From Choristoneura fumiferana (Eukaryota; Arthropoda; Insecta; Lepidoptera; Tortricidae), in the NCBI RefSeq assembly GCF_025370935.1, contig NC_133472.1:44957951-45021950 (forward strand): a stretch of 64,000 nucleotides of DNA. Reading direction: 5' to 3'. Numbering within the stretch: position 1 is the stretch's first letter; every line of letters begins with the position of its first letter. Shown one piece after another: positions 1 through 10,834 of the stretch. The notes under the pieces were generated by a model that saw nothing but the letters and a program-made list of their open reading frames with translations, was not told where the DNA came from and did no database searches. A program made the translations under genes and the position numbers.

Positions 1-64
1 GTAAAAGTGCCCATTGCGGCCTATTTACTGAATAAATCATTTGAATTTGAATTTGAATTTGAAT
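1..64 (+). repeat. 3' tail of a LINE-type retroposon
   Basis: The stretch GTAAAAGTGCCCATTGCGG through AATAAATCA is repeated at 40138-40176. It ends here in a TTTGAA-type simple tail, as expected for a non-LTR 3' end. The body of the element lies left of the window. Confidence 0.7.
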
Positions 65-423
65 ATTATTATCTACAATTCTGAAAACAGTTTGCCCCAT
101 TTCATTTAATTTAAATGATTTTAATTTTTAATGGCTGTGTATTTTAAGGTGGTAAAGTTTTTTTTATTATTTTACTACTCAAAAGAATATAAAGGGCCAC
201 TTGAATTTAACCGGTAAAATGAAATAAAACATGTTTGCGTTTTTAAATTGAATAAGTAGTTACATTTTAATTTTAATTGAATGAAAGTATTTTATATTGT
301 GCTGTGTTGTATTAATAAAACCATTTTTAGACAAGGAATGTTATAAAGAAATTACATTTATTAGTATTTTAATTACACGTGGCTTATTTTCTTTTGAGCA
401 GTATATTATTATTCGAATTTCAA
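65..423. other. AT-rich stretch, nothing recognised
   Basis: AT-rich sequence upstream of the first exon. I see no repeat match elsewhere in the window, no coding segment and no clear promoter motif. Confidence 0.5.
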
Positions 424-571
424 ATTCGGTCCAATTTTCCACAATTTCCATGCGGCGTATTTCCAAAAGGCGTGTAAAGGCCTTGCGTCTACGCATACTC
501 CAGCCCGTACCGTTTGCAGGTGAGCACCAGTTATCCCGCGACGGCCGGCGCGCGCGCACGCGAGATCAATC
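424..571 (+). promoter_or_regulatory. GC-rich leader upstream of the first coding exon
   Basis: GC content rises sharply next to the start codon, as in a 5'UTR or promoter-proximal region. At 517-521 the bases TTTGCAG|GTGAGC could be a 3' splice site opening the exon at 520, or a 5' splice site closing a leader exon at 519; only one can hold. No TATA box or initiator stands out. Confidence 0.35.
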
Positions 572-622
572 ATGAGCAGCGGCAAAAGGAAACTGTCGTT
601 CCTCGGCTTCGCACCCTCACAG
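572..622 (+). CDS. First coding exon of the gene (17 codons)
   Basis: ATG at 572 opens MSSGKRKLSFLGFAPSQ and runs to CAG|GTTAGT, a good splice donor, ending in phase 0. The leader is GC-rich while the flanks are AT-rich. The next exon that fits (44954) also starts in phase 0 and continues as an acidic chain, so the two are joined here across about 44 kb. The short basic start would be cytosolic: no signal peptide or membrane segment is present. The product is unknown; an SLC4-type anion exchanger N-terminus is a guess. A transcript is needed to prove the join. Confidence 0.6.
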
Positions 623-1957
623 GTTAGTTAGTGATAATGATGAGGATCTGACCTGGAGCAACCCTAGCCTGATTGATATAACTACGTCAGCGTTTCGTAA
701 CAGCGATTAGGACGTTTTTGTTTTTAATTTCTTTTCGTTGTGTGATACGTGAGTTAAACACTGATATGCATTAAAAAAAAAGCGAAATTAGAGTGTTTTA
801 TGTAAAGCGGTGGTTAGATGTGTGTAATTTATTGCGTATTTTAGGGTTGGTACAGTCTCCCGAATCGCCTTGTGTTGGACTTGTGACCACATCCAGAAGT
901 TTTAAGTGGTGGAAAAAAAATGCTGGTTACATTGTTATAGGGGTTGATTTTGTAACGCGTGTTTTTTTTCGATTGTGAGTTTTTTAATGGGTGAATGCAA
1001 CTGTTAGAAAGTAAATTTTAGAAATGTAACCGTATTTTGATAGTGTTTACGTTTATAGCGGCGGAAGGGAAAATTCCTGTATTTCACGGAACCGTAGACT
1101 GAATTTTATTCAGGGGTGAATATTTCGATTTTGGCCGCTGGATTAAAAAGTTTTTTATAATCTGTTTTTAAATGCTCACATTTTTTTTTAGTAATAACAT
1201 CCAAGGACTCTTCGCTTGTGATTCGGTTTCAGTAAAGTTTATTTTGTTTTGTTCAAAACAATTAACTGTCAATGGAGCTTTCTCTTGGCTACTCTTGTAG
1301 CAAGTATTTTAATTTAATTCTTTAAATACCAACAAATCTGTCAAATTATCTCAAGGAAAAAAAACTTTTAAATCTGTGTTACCTGTGAAATGTGTTTTTT
1401 TCGTAACACTTTTTAAGGGACAGGTCAGAAATATTATGTATATTAGAAAAAAAAAAACCATTATAAGTACTCTACATTTTAAACTTGTCTGAAATTCAAA
1501 GAAAGTGTATTTATTTCAAAACCAATTGAAAACACAGCGCGATGCGACGGAAACTGCATGTAATTTATAAAGTGGGTTAATTAGTGATCTTTTTGTTGCT
1601 AAAAATAAACTTGTCAACACTTTCACTGCCAAGGGCACCACATGCGGGTCCCATAAGCACATGTGTGTATTTTTGTGGTAGCGTCATCTGCCGGCTGACA
1701 CTGAACTTGTTCTATTTATTATTAAAGCGAGATAGAGCAAGCTTTGATGTATAAACTATTTGTTTTGTTGCGTTGCTATAATTAAATACTAGATATTTAC
1801 AGTTTTTCATTCACGGCAGTGTAGTGCTCTCAACAGATGTTAGATGATTTGTTTGTCGAATTGAAAGGCGAAAATTGTATTTGAACTTTGCCATCAGGTT
1901 ATAAACACTGTGAGAAATCTCAACATGGAAGTTCCTAATCCACACCGGACAGGCGGG
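623..1957. other. Start of intron 1, nothing recognised
   Basis: AT-rich sequence with many T runs. I see no repeat copy, inverted repeat or coding segment that I can support. Confidence 0.5.
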
Positions 1958-2091
1958 TACAGTCAAAGTCATAAATAAGTGATCACTTTTGTACCTTGTC
2001 ACTTCAACGTCATGTTTGAATAGCCATAAGAAATCATGTAACGACTGAAATTGACAGGTACAAAAGTGATTTATTTATGACGTTGACTGTA
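1958..2091. mobile_element. 134-bp MITE with TACAGTCAA termini
   Basis: Begins TACAGTCAAAGTCATAAATA and ends with its inverse (TTTATGACGTTGACTGTA). The arms also share GATCACTTTTGTACC. A half copy lies at 5676-5722. The ends allow a TA duplication as in Tc1/mariner MITEs; no transposase is present. Confidence 0.75.
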
Positions 2092-2555
2092 CGAGTGCAA
2101 ATACAGCTCAAGCACTATCATTCTGTGATGAATCCTGAGCCCAGTAGTGGGAGTAAATAAGCTGTGTTTTTTTTTAGTTTTGGTGAATATATAATTTTAA
2201 CTATTGATTTGTAATATGAATAATGTTCTAATGGTGGGTTTGTAGGCATGGGCCTCACCTCTGACGCTAGCAGTTTTTTCTAATTTGGTAGTCTGTTTTG
2301 GGACCCACTATTGGGCTACGCCCTATCCGCTTTCCTGCTCTAGCCTATGGAAGGTTCCCATAAGTATGTTCACTAATTTTATTATTATAAAGTCTGCGTG
2401 CACAAAAGCCCTTTAACACAAAATTGCCAACAGTTTCTTGGCGCGACTTGAGGTTGAATACAATTGTGCCGTTATCTCAGTACAGGAATCTTAAAATAAT
2501 CGATAAAATATGTGTATTACGAAACTTGCCAACTAAACTGGCCTTATACTCCGGT
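2092..2555. other. No supported feature
   Basis: Mixed sequence. CCCAGTAGTGGGAG near 2140 resembles the tail of the (GATGAT)n SINE but is too short to call. Confidence 0.4.
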
Positions 2556-2632
2556 ATTCGAAATTCGAAGTTCGTACCGTGCCGTCCTGCTTACACTTAC
2601 AGCGTTTGATACGAGAGGAAGAGCGACAGTAT
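2556..2632. mobile_element. Fragment of the TTCGAAGTTCG palindromic repeat
   Basis: ATTCGAAGTTCGTACCGTGC followed by an ACGAGAG motif matches repeats at 16966, 20445, 40708 and 51335, whose two ends are inverse copies of each other. This copy is diverged. Confidence 0.5.
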
Positions 2633-2770
2633 ATGAATGGTGCAAACTTTTTTTTAAATGGGACGGTAGTTTTTTTTTACAAGCTTTTATTCAACTTGCC
2701 GTGTTCAATTATACTATAAACAATAAAATAGGTAAACTATTAGCTAAAATTAGGCAAAGAATTAGTTGAA

Positions 2771-2848
2771 GCGTACCTACAAAAAGACAGTCAATATGCC
2801 TAAAACCTCTGTTGAGAAGAATCCGGCAAAAACTCAACGAGGTATTTT
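2771..2848 (-). mobile_element. LINE 3'-end fragment
   Basis: On the minus strand it reads CGTTGAGTTTTTGCCGGATT then CTTCTCAACAGAGG. The same motif occurs on the plus strand at 43700-43750, just before a LINE tail. Confidence 0.5.
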
Positions 2849-3262
2849 TTTTAAACAGATTTACAATGGTGAAGGCTAGTGTCATTTAAAGTACAGGATT
2901 ATCATGTATGTTATGTAACTATCTGATAATAAAAGGTATGAAACATGACGATTATCTGCTATACCTAAGTACGTTGAATTTTTTCCGTATCTTTACGGTT
3001 TAGGTAGTTCTCGCATTGAAGCGAAGAGATGTACAGAATCGAGTTGATTAAAATCCCTGATACTGCATTAATCTTCGTCGGTTCGGTTTAGGTTGTTTCC
3101 AATTAAAAGTATAAGTTATTCAAAATCATTATTTATAATCATAATTGATCCAGATTTTGTTAGTACTTAAAGAAAAATAACTATTGATTTTTGCCCAGGA
3201 GCTTTGTATAATCGAGCAAAAAAGTGTTTTACCAATTTTAATGACAGTTCCTTCTTTAGAAA

Positions 3263-3418
3263 TCCATAATAATATCTTATAAATGCGAAAGTATGTGTGT
3301 TTGTTTATGGGCCCGAGAGTGACATAGGCTACTTTTATCCCGAAAAAATGCACAGTTCCCGAGGGAACAGCGCGCGATAACCGCATTCCACGCGGGCAAA
3401 GCCGCGGGCAAAAGCTAG
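3263..3418 (+). mobile_element. Short non-autonomous Helitron
   Basis: Starts with TC after A3262 and ends GGGCAAAAGCTAG before T3419: the Helitron pattern of insertion between A and T with a CTAG end. A GC-rich hairpin precedes the end. It is a shorter relative of 22531-22733, lacking part of the 5' half. Confidence 0.8.
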
Positions 3419-3598
3419 TAAAACAATAAGGCTGGTAATCATTTTGACTTGTGAGAGAAAATAGGCTTTGACGTTTTAAGCGCTACAAATGACATTTAAC
3501 CTTAGGGTGGTAAAGTATGGTTGACTATACTTAAGGGTCCGACTACAAACTCAGTCATACTTGCGATAATTCTTTCCACAAGCAAACACACAATCACA

Positions 3599-3932
3599 CA
3601 ATGAGGGTCATCGCGTATGAATTTGCCGCTAGAGGCGCTAGTGTAGCGAGAGGTCTCTGAAATGTCAAATGTCACTGTTTTTGGGCAAGCTACGCGGGTT
3701 TCTTTATAATTAGAATAATTTTGCAATACCTGAAATTAATTATGGCAAATATTACCTGGCAATGAATGTCTGTGTTTTGAGACAGTTTTGCCTTTCGGGA
3801 ACCTTTGTCCTCCCTTTTTTCCGAACGAAACGGGACTACGCAACACTGTGGCAAGCTCGATATTTTTATAGTACGGTTTTAAGGTATCAAATATGATTTT
3901 AATATCAATTTTGTGTATACGCCCGTAATAAC
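3599..3932. mobile_element. CAATGAGGG-family MITE, truncated
   Basis: Starts CAATGAGGGTCATCGCG and follows the 430-bp copies at 17470 and 57027 but stops at the ACGCCCGTAATAACA segment, losing its second terminus. Confidence 0.75.
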
Positions 3933-4025
3933 AAAACAAACTAACCACTATACTTCAGGCAGGACCTGTCTACAGTGGCGCCAATTGATGAGCGCGAAAA
4001 CTGCAGCCCTCCTTGCGTTAAGACT

Positions 4026-4126
4026 CTGACACTAAATATCTGACACGTCCTTCCGGCCCTAGAAATAGAGTCATATCAGACATTTATGCACGCTTGTTGT
4101 GTCAGATATTGGTGCTGGTGACTGTA
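4026..4126. mobile_element. MITE of the TACAGTCACCAGC family, partial
   Basis: Shares CACGTCCTTCCGGCCCTAG and the terminus GGTGCTGGTGACTGTA with the complete copy at 42021-42155. Its left end is diverged or lost. Confidence 0.7.
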
Positions 4127-4450
4127 TACCTACTTTCTTTGCTCGCCTTTTGAAACCCTCGATGCTCGAGTCTGACTCGCTAAAAAGCCAAATAAGAAAC
4201 CAATGTTGTACGCACGGCGTACAAATGTGTTTAGTAGACCGGTGACTTTATCTCCATGACAGACATTAGATAGTATATATCAAACAAAGTTAAAGTCGAA
4301 TTCTTGCACGTGGACGTTGATAAAGAGCGATTTTTTTGCGGATAACTAAATACCGTTTGCGTTTGTTTTATATATGTACTAGCGCAGGCGTTTTCAACCT
4401 TTCGGTTGTAACGGCACACTTTCCGTTCTCAAAGTTTCACGGCACACCAG

Positions 4451-4505
4451 TAAAAAATGGCCAAGTGCGAGTCGGACTGGCACGTAGATCTCCGTACAGT
4501 AGGTA
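4451..4505 (+). mobile_element. Fragment of the GGCCAAGTGCGAGTCGG repeat
   Basis: Contains GGCCAAGTGCGAGTCGGACT, the start of a repeat also seen at 24126. Only the first ~55 bp remain. Confidence 0.55.
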
Positions 4506-4516
4506 TACCCATAATA

Positions 4517-4867
4517 TACCGGTGTGGCCTGTAATATGAGCAAATAAATAAAGCATAGATCATACTCGTCAAACTGAACAACATTAGTTCAGCGACTTTT
4601 AAAAATAAAGGAATCTTTGAATTTACCTTTTTTCATACAAATTAAGTACTGCTATCAATGTACGCCATCCTAGAACCCAGCTGACGTCGCCTGTCACGCT
4701 ACAAACATCAAGCATTTTGCTTTACATTTCTTATTCGAATAAACTTAAAAGTGTAATAAAAATTAAAAAAACTAATTATTTTTAAAAGTCGCTGAACTAG
4801 TGTTGTTCGTTTGTGGAGTATGGTCTATGTTTTAATTATTCGCTCATATGACAGGCCACACCCGGTA
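4517..4867. mobile_element. MITE with CCGGGTGTGGCCTGT termini
   Basis: Starts TACCGGTGTGGCCTGTAATA and ends with the inverse, GACAGGCCACACCCGGTA. Copies lie at 5953 and 6764. All three are flanked by TA, which fits Tc1/mariner-type insertion. The arms carry long matching inner segments such as AACAACATTAGTTCAGCGAC. Confidence 0.8.
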
Positions 4868-4978
4868 CATAACATAACGTGTCCGTTAGCGAAGCCTTGT
4901 TAATAGGGTCTCGTTGACACCTTTTGTACGAATCGCATACACTTCTCGGCGATCGCGGCACACCTGAAAATATAAACC

Positions 4979-5637
4979 GGTTCAAAGTCAAAGTCAAAAT
5001 ATCTTTATTCAATTTGAATGTCAATATGAATGTCAGAAAAATCTACCACTACCATTTACCGGTTGAAAACCTCTGTAGCGAGTCGCTCCCACTGCAACAG
5101 ATGCAAGTTCTTTACCTTGAACTAACTCGGGCCCAGTGGGGGAGCTTGATGGTTTTGACACGCGATGTCTTTCTTTCACTTTAAGGCTGTGATTTGCCCA
5201 GAAATGTGCGAGCAAAGCTCGGAACCGGTTTATAAAATAGCGGTAAATACCCGTTAGTTTCTCGTTTTAACTCCGTACTTTTATAAGAACGCGAACGTTT
5301 TTAAGAACTTAACTATAACCTAAATAAACCGGTTTATTCGACGAGTGACAGCTGGCCGGCCGGCGGCGTGCGGCGACGTTTATCCTGCGCCGGAATAAAC
5401 CGGTTTTTATTGTTCTAAACCGGTTAATCTGACAAGAACTTTATGGAACTGTTCCCTTAACAACCGGTTTAAAAATAACGGTTTCGTGAACGAAACCAAA
5501 ATGAAAAGCTTTTGCGCCAAGTACATGATAACGGTTTGGAAATTTAACCGGTATCCGAGCCTTGTGTGCGAGGATGTGTTGTCATGAAACAGAAATGCTA
5601 CACTTAAATATGTATCCTCGCTCCGCTCAACTGATTA
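4979..5637 (-). mobile_element. LINE-like 3' end split by a hAT insertion
   Basis: Read on the minus strand it ends in a (TTTGAC)n tail, seen here as GTCAAAGTCAAAATATC near 4985. The pieces 4979-5212 and 5573-5637 join cleanly once the element at 5213-5564 and one copy of its 8-bp duplication are taken out. No intact reverse transcriptase remains. Confidence 0.6.
5213..5564. mobile_element. hAT-like element of AACCGGTT words, TSD TGTGCGAG
   Basis: Flanked on both sides by TGTGCGAG (5205-5212, 5565-5572). Ends are inverse: CAAAGCTCGGAACCGG at the left, and the right end read inversely is CAAGGCTCGGATACCGG. The interior repeats AACCGGTT-type words at irregular spacing. The 8-bp duplication fits hAT; P and Merlin elements also give about 8 bp. 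Confidence 0.85.
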
Positions 5638-5675
5638 AAGATAAAAATTACAGACATATAGGGGGGGACATAAAA

Positions 5676-5722
5676 ATAGTACAATCAATTTAATAAATAA
5701 GTGATCACTTTTGTACCTTGTC
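5676..5722. mobile_element. Half copy of the 1958-2091 MITE
   Basis: TAATAAATAAGTGATCACTT and TTGTACCTTGTCA match the left half of 1958-2091. It sits where the left terminus of the next element should be and probably replaced it. Confidence 0.6.
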
Positions 5723-5727
5723 ATTTA

Positions 5728-6361
5728 TTTTACCTTTAAGGGTAGTTATTGAAGGCTCTATTTATCACATTTTATTATGTTTAAAAAAAAATACTTATTA
5801 TTTTCCTTATAAAATTAATTAGCACGCAATGTATCACTACGTGATACTACTTTGTTATTGTTCAAAACTTCGCACTTGTTGACGTGACAGCTGTCACAGA
5901 ACGCTTCTCTCTCGTATCAAATTATTGTACGCATTACATTGCTGCTCGAAAATACCGGGTGGGCCCTGTAACAGGAGCAGAGAATTAATTTTAACCCAGG
6001 TTCTGCTACTCAAATGGAACTAACTTAGTTCTGCAACTTTCAAAAATTAAGTAATTTTATCATTATGTTTATTCGAAACAAATTAAATGGTATTTTCAAT
6101 TTACGGCATCCAATAGCCTAAATGACATCGCCTGTCACGTAAATGATGAATTTCGCAATACATTGCTTGTTCAATGAAACTTTAATCTGTAAGTTGTAGA
6201 ACTAAATTAGCTCGAGATGAAGAGTGGAAGCTGTGGTTTAATTTTTTGCTCATGTTACAGGGCCCACCTTGTATTTTAAATTAACAATTTGTTTTGAAAT
6301 CGGTTCACTGCACTTAAATCTTCGTCTAGTTACGGTTTGAGGTAGTATTAAAAATACACGC
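5728..6361. mobile_element. Older TIR repeat with a nested MITE
   Basis: Parallel to 52782-53542: shared segments include TTAGCACGCAATGTATCACT and the end AGTATTAAAAATACACGC. The left TIR is missing. At GCATTACATTGCTG it is uninterrupted, so it shows the site into which the 53002 element went in the other copy. Confidence 0.75.
5953..6273. mobile_element. MITE with CCGGGTGGGCCCTGT termini, nested
   Basis: Ends TACCGGGTGGGCCCTGTAAC and its inverse ATGTTACAGGGCCCACCTTG, flanked by TA. It lies inside the 5728-6361 repeat; about 36 bp of host present in the 52782 copy are missing at the insertion point. Confidence 0.75.
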
Positions 6362-6485
6362 TGTGTATACCTACCTGAACAAGGTAGCTAATTCTTGTTT
6401 CAAGGCGTGAAAAAGGGATTACAACCAAAACTTATAAATAAGTAGAAGCTTATGTATGTGTCGTCTAGAATACTAGACGTCCAGC

Positions 6486-7280
6486 TATATATACTCGAGT
6501 CCAAAGTAGGCGAACTAGATTGATAACTGAATAGTTACCTGACAGCAAAAAAAATAGGCATAAAATACAAACGTCAATACAAATTTGTCGATATAACCTT
6601 GTGTAGACGCGGAATGAATATGTTTGTCACTTTTGGACTTTAATTTCATAACTTTAGGTCTGAAAACGACAAAAGGGATAACAAAAAATAATAACGTAAC
6701 GAAAATTTCACAATAACGTAAATAGTTACAAGCAAGCCGATGGTAGTTAAGTCGAATTACATATACCGGGTGTGGCCTGTAATATGAGCAAATAATTAAA
6801 ACATAGATCGTGCTCGTCAAAATAAACAACATTAGTTCTTTTGTTCTCACTTTAAAGTTTATTCGAAGAAGCAATGTAAAGCAAAAATGCTGGATGTTTG
6901 TAGCGTGACAGGCCGCGTCAGTTATGTTTTAGGATGGCATACATTGATAGCAGTATTTTATTTGTACGAATAAAGGAAAATCCAAAGACTCCATTATTTT
7001 TAAAAGCCGCTGAAATAATGTTGTTCAGTTTGACGAGTACGCTCTATGTTTTAATTATCACACCCGTTATGAAACGTCCATAAAACAAAATGGCGGATGG
7101 CGTCCTTACCGATGTTCAACTTTTTTTCGAAATCTTTCGAACAAAAGATATATTTTATTATTGTTTATTATTGAGTTTTTTCTAACATCGATATTACAGC
7201 ACTGGTGTAACTGTGGCAGGTTTTGTGTGTAATGAACTGCCAAGTTGGTTCGCCTAATTCTAGACTCGAGTATACATATA
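6486..7280. mobile_element. TIR element with TATACTCGAGTC ends, host of a MITE
   Basis: Left end TATATATACTCGAGTCC then TAGGCGAAC; right end is the inverse, GTTCGCCTAATTCTAGACTC then GAGTATACATATA. About 795 bp including the nested MITE at 6764-7069. No transposase is visible. Confidence 0.65.
6764..7069. mobile_element. MITE with CCGGGTGTGGCCTGT termini, nested
   Basis: Third copy of the 4517 family: TACCGGGTGTGGCCTGTAAT at the left and ATTATCACACCCG at the right, flanked by TA. The right end has lost the GGCC part of the terminus. Confidence 0.75.
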
Positions 7281-7378
7281 AATTTTTACCCGAGACCTTC
7301 CATTTTAGCGTGAAAGGGTAATAAACAGACGCACACACCTACAGGCTTTCAGAGTTAAGTTATGTTCGTGTTACCGTG

Positions 7379-7486
7379 TACTGTCAACTACAAAGAGATA
7401 GTGCCAACTTTATCGTATTAAAATTAAGGTCGTGTGTACATATTTTTGTTGCTTGGGCTGTTGCGATATCTTTGTAGTTGACTGTA
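7379..7486. mobile_element. 108-bp MITE with TACTGTCAACTACAAAG ends
   Basis: Left end TACTGTCAACTACAAAGAGA; right end is its inverse, ATATCTTTGTAGTTGACTGT. Single copy in this window. Confidence 0.75.
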
Positions 7487-7894
7487 CAAGCAGTTGTACA
7501 TGTTGCTAATGTGTCTACAGACAAGACAGGCAGTGGCCTTTACAGCCGGCATATTTTGACAAATAGCTTTAGATCCATCTATGTCTATGTTGTTTTTCCT
7601 ACATTTTCGGTCATCGTCTAGAATAACAACAGTCTGAATTTAATTTTAACCTGACTATCTGAAGGTCAAATCTATGAATGTGTTCCTTTAGAACAGATCT
7701 TTCTATGTCTTATAGTTTCAAACTTACTCATGCTAGTTGCTGACCCATCCATTTGGGCTAAACTATAAAGCTAGCAACCCATTGACAGCGGAGACTAGGT
7801 TACCCTTTATACTGGGAAAATTTTAGCTAAGTTATTTTTGATTTCCGTTAAGTTTAAGTAATTTATTGAATCAGGCGTTACTTTGCGGAGGTCT
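7487..7894. other. No supported feature
   Basis: Mixed sequence with no repeat match, inverted repeat or coding segment that I can support. Confidence 0.4.
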
Positions 7895-7995
7895 CAATGA
7901 ACTAAAAGAATTTCTTTGCTCACGTCTTTCGACCTACAATCCTATGCGCTTTTTTTTAAGATCGCGGGTGAGCAAAGAAATTCTTTTAGTTCGTT
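7895..7995. mobile_element. Short MITE hairpin around AAGAATTTCTTTGC
   Basis: AACTAAAAGAATTTCTTTGC at the left and GCAAAGAAATTCTTTTAGTT at the right form an essentially perfect 20-bp inverted pair around a 45-bp loop. The larger element at 61600-62120 has related ends. Confidence 0.7.
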
Positions 7996-8169
7996 TAGCT
8001 TAAAGTTAGCGAACATTCAATAGGTCAAATGAAGTTAACTTCTCCAAGACACTAGTGGCATAACTCTTGCTCTTTGAAATATTATGAAAATTAATTATGC
8101 GTGGTTAAATAGTGAAAAGTTTTTTTTATTTAGAACGTTTTTTTTAAAGTACCTACCTAACTAAACCTT

Positions 8170-8430
8170 GACGACTGGATGGCCAAGTGGCCAGAGAACC
8201 TGACTACGAAGCTTGAGGTCCCGGGTACGATTCCCGGCCGGGGCAGATATTTGTATGAATAGTACGAATGTTTGTTCTCGGGACTTGGATGTTTAATATG
8301 TATTTAAGTATGTATTTATCTATATAAGTATGTTTATCCGTAATATTGTATTCATACTACAAGCTTTGTTTAGATTGGGACTAGTTCAATTGGTGTCAAG
8401 TGTCCCATGATATTTATTTATTATTTATTT
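8170..8430 (+). mobile_element. tRNA-headed SINE, family A
   Basis: The head carries box-A-like TGGCCAAGTGGCCAGAGAAC and box-B-like GGTACGATTCCCGG. A body (TTTGTTCTCGGG, AAGCTTTG, GTGTCAAGTGTCCCATGAT) and a TATTTATT tail follow. Other copies: 20938, 35161, 43111, 52502, 57003, 60831 and 63928. Confidence 0.9.
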
Positions 8431-9258
8431 AAAGTATTTCTAATTCACACGTATTTAGCAAAAACAGATTCAATTCAATTATTTTTTTTTTATTTACTAG
8501 CATGGGTACTATCTATGATTCCGCTAATGTTGAGGTTGAAAAGGACACTCTATGCAGCTTAAAATAAGGTTAAAAATCACTCATGTAGGTATGTGTCACG
8601 AGTCACGTACCTACCACACGTCAAGTTTGTAAATTTTACTTGTAAAGGACTGAAGTAAAGATTAATCCGTAATTATTGTATAAGATTTATTTACAACAAA
8701 AAGAAATAAAACACAATACATTAAACATTTAAAAATATGACTATGTACAAAAAATATATAACCTAGCCTAACCTATAAATAAAAAAGTTCCATACAAACC
8801 AATTGGGACATTTTGAGAGACTATGTTATTACGACTCATGCAGTATCGTTCACTCTACGTACCTGCAAATTTTTATCCAAATCGGAGTCGCAAATCGAAT
8901 GTAACTTTTTTAGAAATGCTCAATTGCGTTTGAACAAAAATTTCATTTTTTGATTTTGCCATCGACATAATATACTGCATGTTTCTTACATCAAAACGGC
9001 GCACAACATTTGTTCACAGCGTGGTTTTGTGAACCATTCACTATAGTTTGTTGACGTCCGTGACGGGGTTGTGTCAAAGTAATATTGATGCTTGATGCGC
9101 CGCGCGTTTTGTTTCAAACAGCCAGTCTGGTGCCGTTAGGTACATAGATTTCGATGGGTTTTCCTAAAGTAATTTCTATCGATGATAACTGAAAAAAAAC
9201 AGGGGGTATAATTTAAACCATTTTAGAAATCGTACCAAATTAATCTTACCTCTGACGT
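8431..9258. other. No supported feature
   Basis: AT-rich to mixed sequence. I see no copy of a repeat found elsewhere in the window. Confidence 0.4.
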
Positions 9259-9369
9259 ATGGCCAAAACTCGAATGTACGTAACTTACGTATCAACACGA
9301 TATCTCCATGCTTATTCGATATATCTTCACTCAATCAAAATTTATCAACTTGCTGTCCTTCGGTATTAT

Positions 9370-9905
9370 TTTTCCAAGATACGACAGTGCGTTCAGTTGA
9401 GAACTATCGTAAAATGTTGTAGTGAACAGCCTACATTGCGGCGCTCGATTGACCACTACAAACTCGTTCGCTTTACGGCCTCGCAATGTAATGCAACTTG
9501 CAAGTTTCTTGCAAGTCTTAACTCGGCTTTAAAGAAGCTGAAAGGTCACGGTTCGGATAGATATAATTATTGTTGCCTGGGAAAAGCTGGCGGACGAACC
9601 CGGGTACGCCGAGGGATAGCGAAACAATATCTGGCACAAGCATTTTTCACTCTTTGGAGTTTCCTGCGCGATCATTCTAAGAGACAGGGCCAGGGGCCCT
9701 ACCACGCTCTCTTAATACGATTCAGTTTAGGCTCTAAACTGAACTGCATCGCTATTTCGTACCACGACGTTACTTTTGCGATTCAGTTCAGCGACAACGA
9801 TACAGACATTTTCATTCACTCACTTCAAGCGGTTTTCGTACCATGACGCTTAACTTGAGTGGGAATTGAATAGCTTCAGTGTCAAATTTAGCGATTCAGT
9901 ATAAG
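9370..9905. repeat. Repeat-derived stretch behind a 195-codon frame
   Basis: An open frame (9259-9846) crosses it but matches no domain I know. The segment TTTCTTGCAAGTCTTAACTC is the inverse of the terminus at 62775, and GATTCAGTTTAG/GATTCAGTTCAG words recur. I read the frame as chance within repeats. Confidence 0.45.
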
Positions 9906-9909
9906 TTAC

Positions 9910-10128
9910 TCATTCTGTCAACAGTACACCGTAAGACAATAACTGAGTTTGGATGAATAGTATGAGCGATTCGCATAAATTTATTCTAGTGTTGACACTG
10001 AGAAAGTCCCGAAAATTGTAAAGAATTTTCAACCGATAAAAACAGCTGCGAACTGTCACTGTTACGTGCATTTCAAAACGAAGGTTGTGGTCAATTAATA
10101 ACCCAAGGCTACGAGCTTCATGCAACAT
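9910..10128 (-). pseudogene. Non-LTR reverse transcriptase fragment
   Basis: The minus-strand frame of 72 codons includes LGLLIDHNLRFEMHV and CFYRLKILYNFRDFLSVNTR followed by LCESLIL. To my knowledge this pattern is typical of the region behind the catalytic core in Jockey- and CR1-like reverse transcriptases: a segment on how a line is set against older ones, then a YRLK...LCESL helix. Only this piece survives, without the FADD-type catalytic motif, endonuclease or tail, so it is dead. The clade cannot be fixed from so short a piece. Confidence 0.65.
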
Positions 10129-10834
10129 GGTTATCTATGTACGGGGAACAAAACAAGGGAGTTTTTAACTTTTCAGCTGTCGCAGCGTTTTTTCAATAGT
10201 CATCCCAAAAAGGTTCTTTCTTTATCGGCTAGAACTCTCTAGTTGTTTTATCTTTAGGTATTTGCGCTAATCTAATGTAATAATTCCATTATTTTCGCAC
10301 TTATCTTACAGATAGCATTATGTGCTTTCAAACGAGACTACTGTGTCAGCCGAAAAATATGATAAATTAGGTCGCATTTTCAAACATAAATGTCATATTA
10401 CGATAATCCAATAAAAGTAGAAATTAAACACGCCATCTTTATTCGCAATCTGGTCTTTGAGTTCAATTGACATATTTTTTATGAGTTGTCAAAATGTTAT
10501 CATCCACTTTTCGAGCTGTGGCGTCACTTATTTGTCAGCTCAGTTGACGATTTATTTATTTCAAAACCAGTCTAAATTTTATTTTACAATTAGTCGAAAG
10601 TCCATTTGGTTTTCAGTGGTAAGTAAAGTATTTATTATTTATTAAATACAGTTGTGTCTTGAAATCAATGTTGTCAACTATCAGGTATTCTACTTGTGAA
10701 ATTTTTTGACGTAATTTTTTTTTTTAGTAACGAGACCTTTCAGCCAATATTTGAGGGCTTTGAATGTATGAGGTATTTGAATAATGTGAAAATTTCATAT
10801 GCAAAATTTTAGTTCATCTTTTATTAAGGCCGCC
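10129..10834. other. No supported feature
   Basis: AT-rich sequence. I see no convincing repeat, inverted repeat or coding segment. Confidence 0.4.

Noticed and set aside
4385..5075. hAT-like start CAGGCGTTTTCAACC with an apparent end GGTTGAAAACCTCTG
   Set aside because: The flanks give no 8-bp duplication (TACTAGCG against TAGCGAGT) and the right part belongs to a LINE tail. A hAT scrap at 4385-4450 remains possible.
9259..9846. 195-codon plus-strand frame
   Set aside because: It crosses segments that recur as repeat termini elsewhere (62775, 63200) and shows no domain or codon pattern I can defend.
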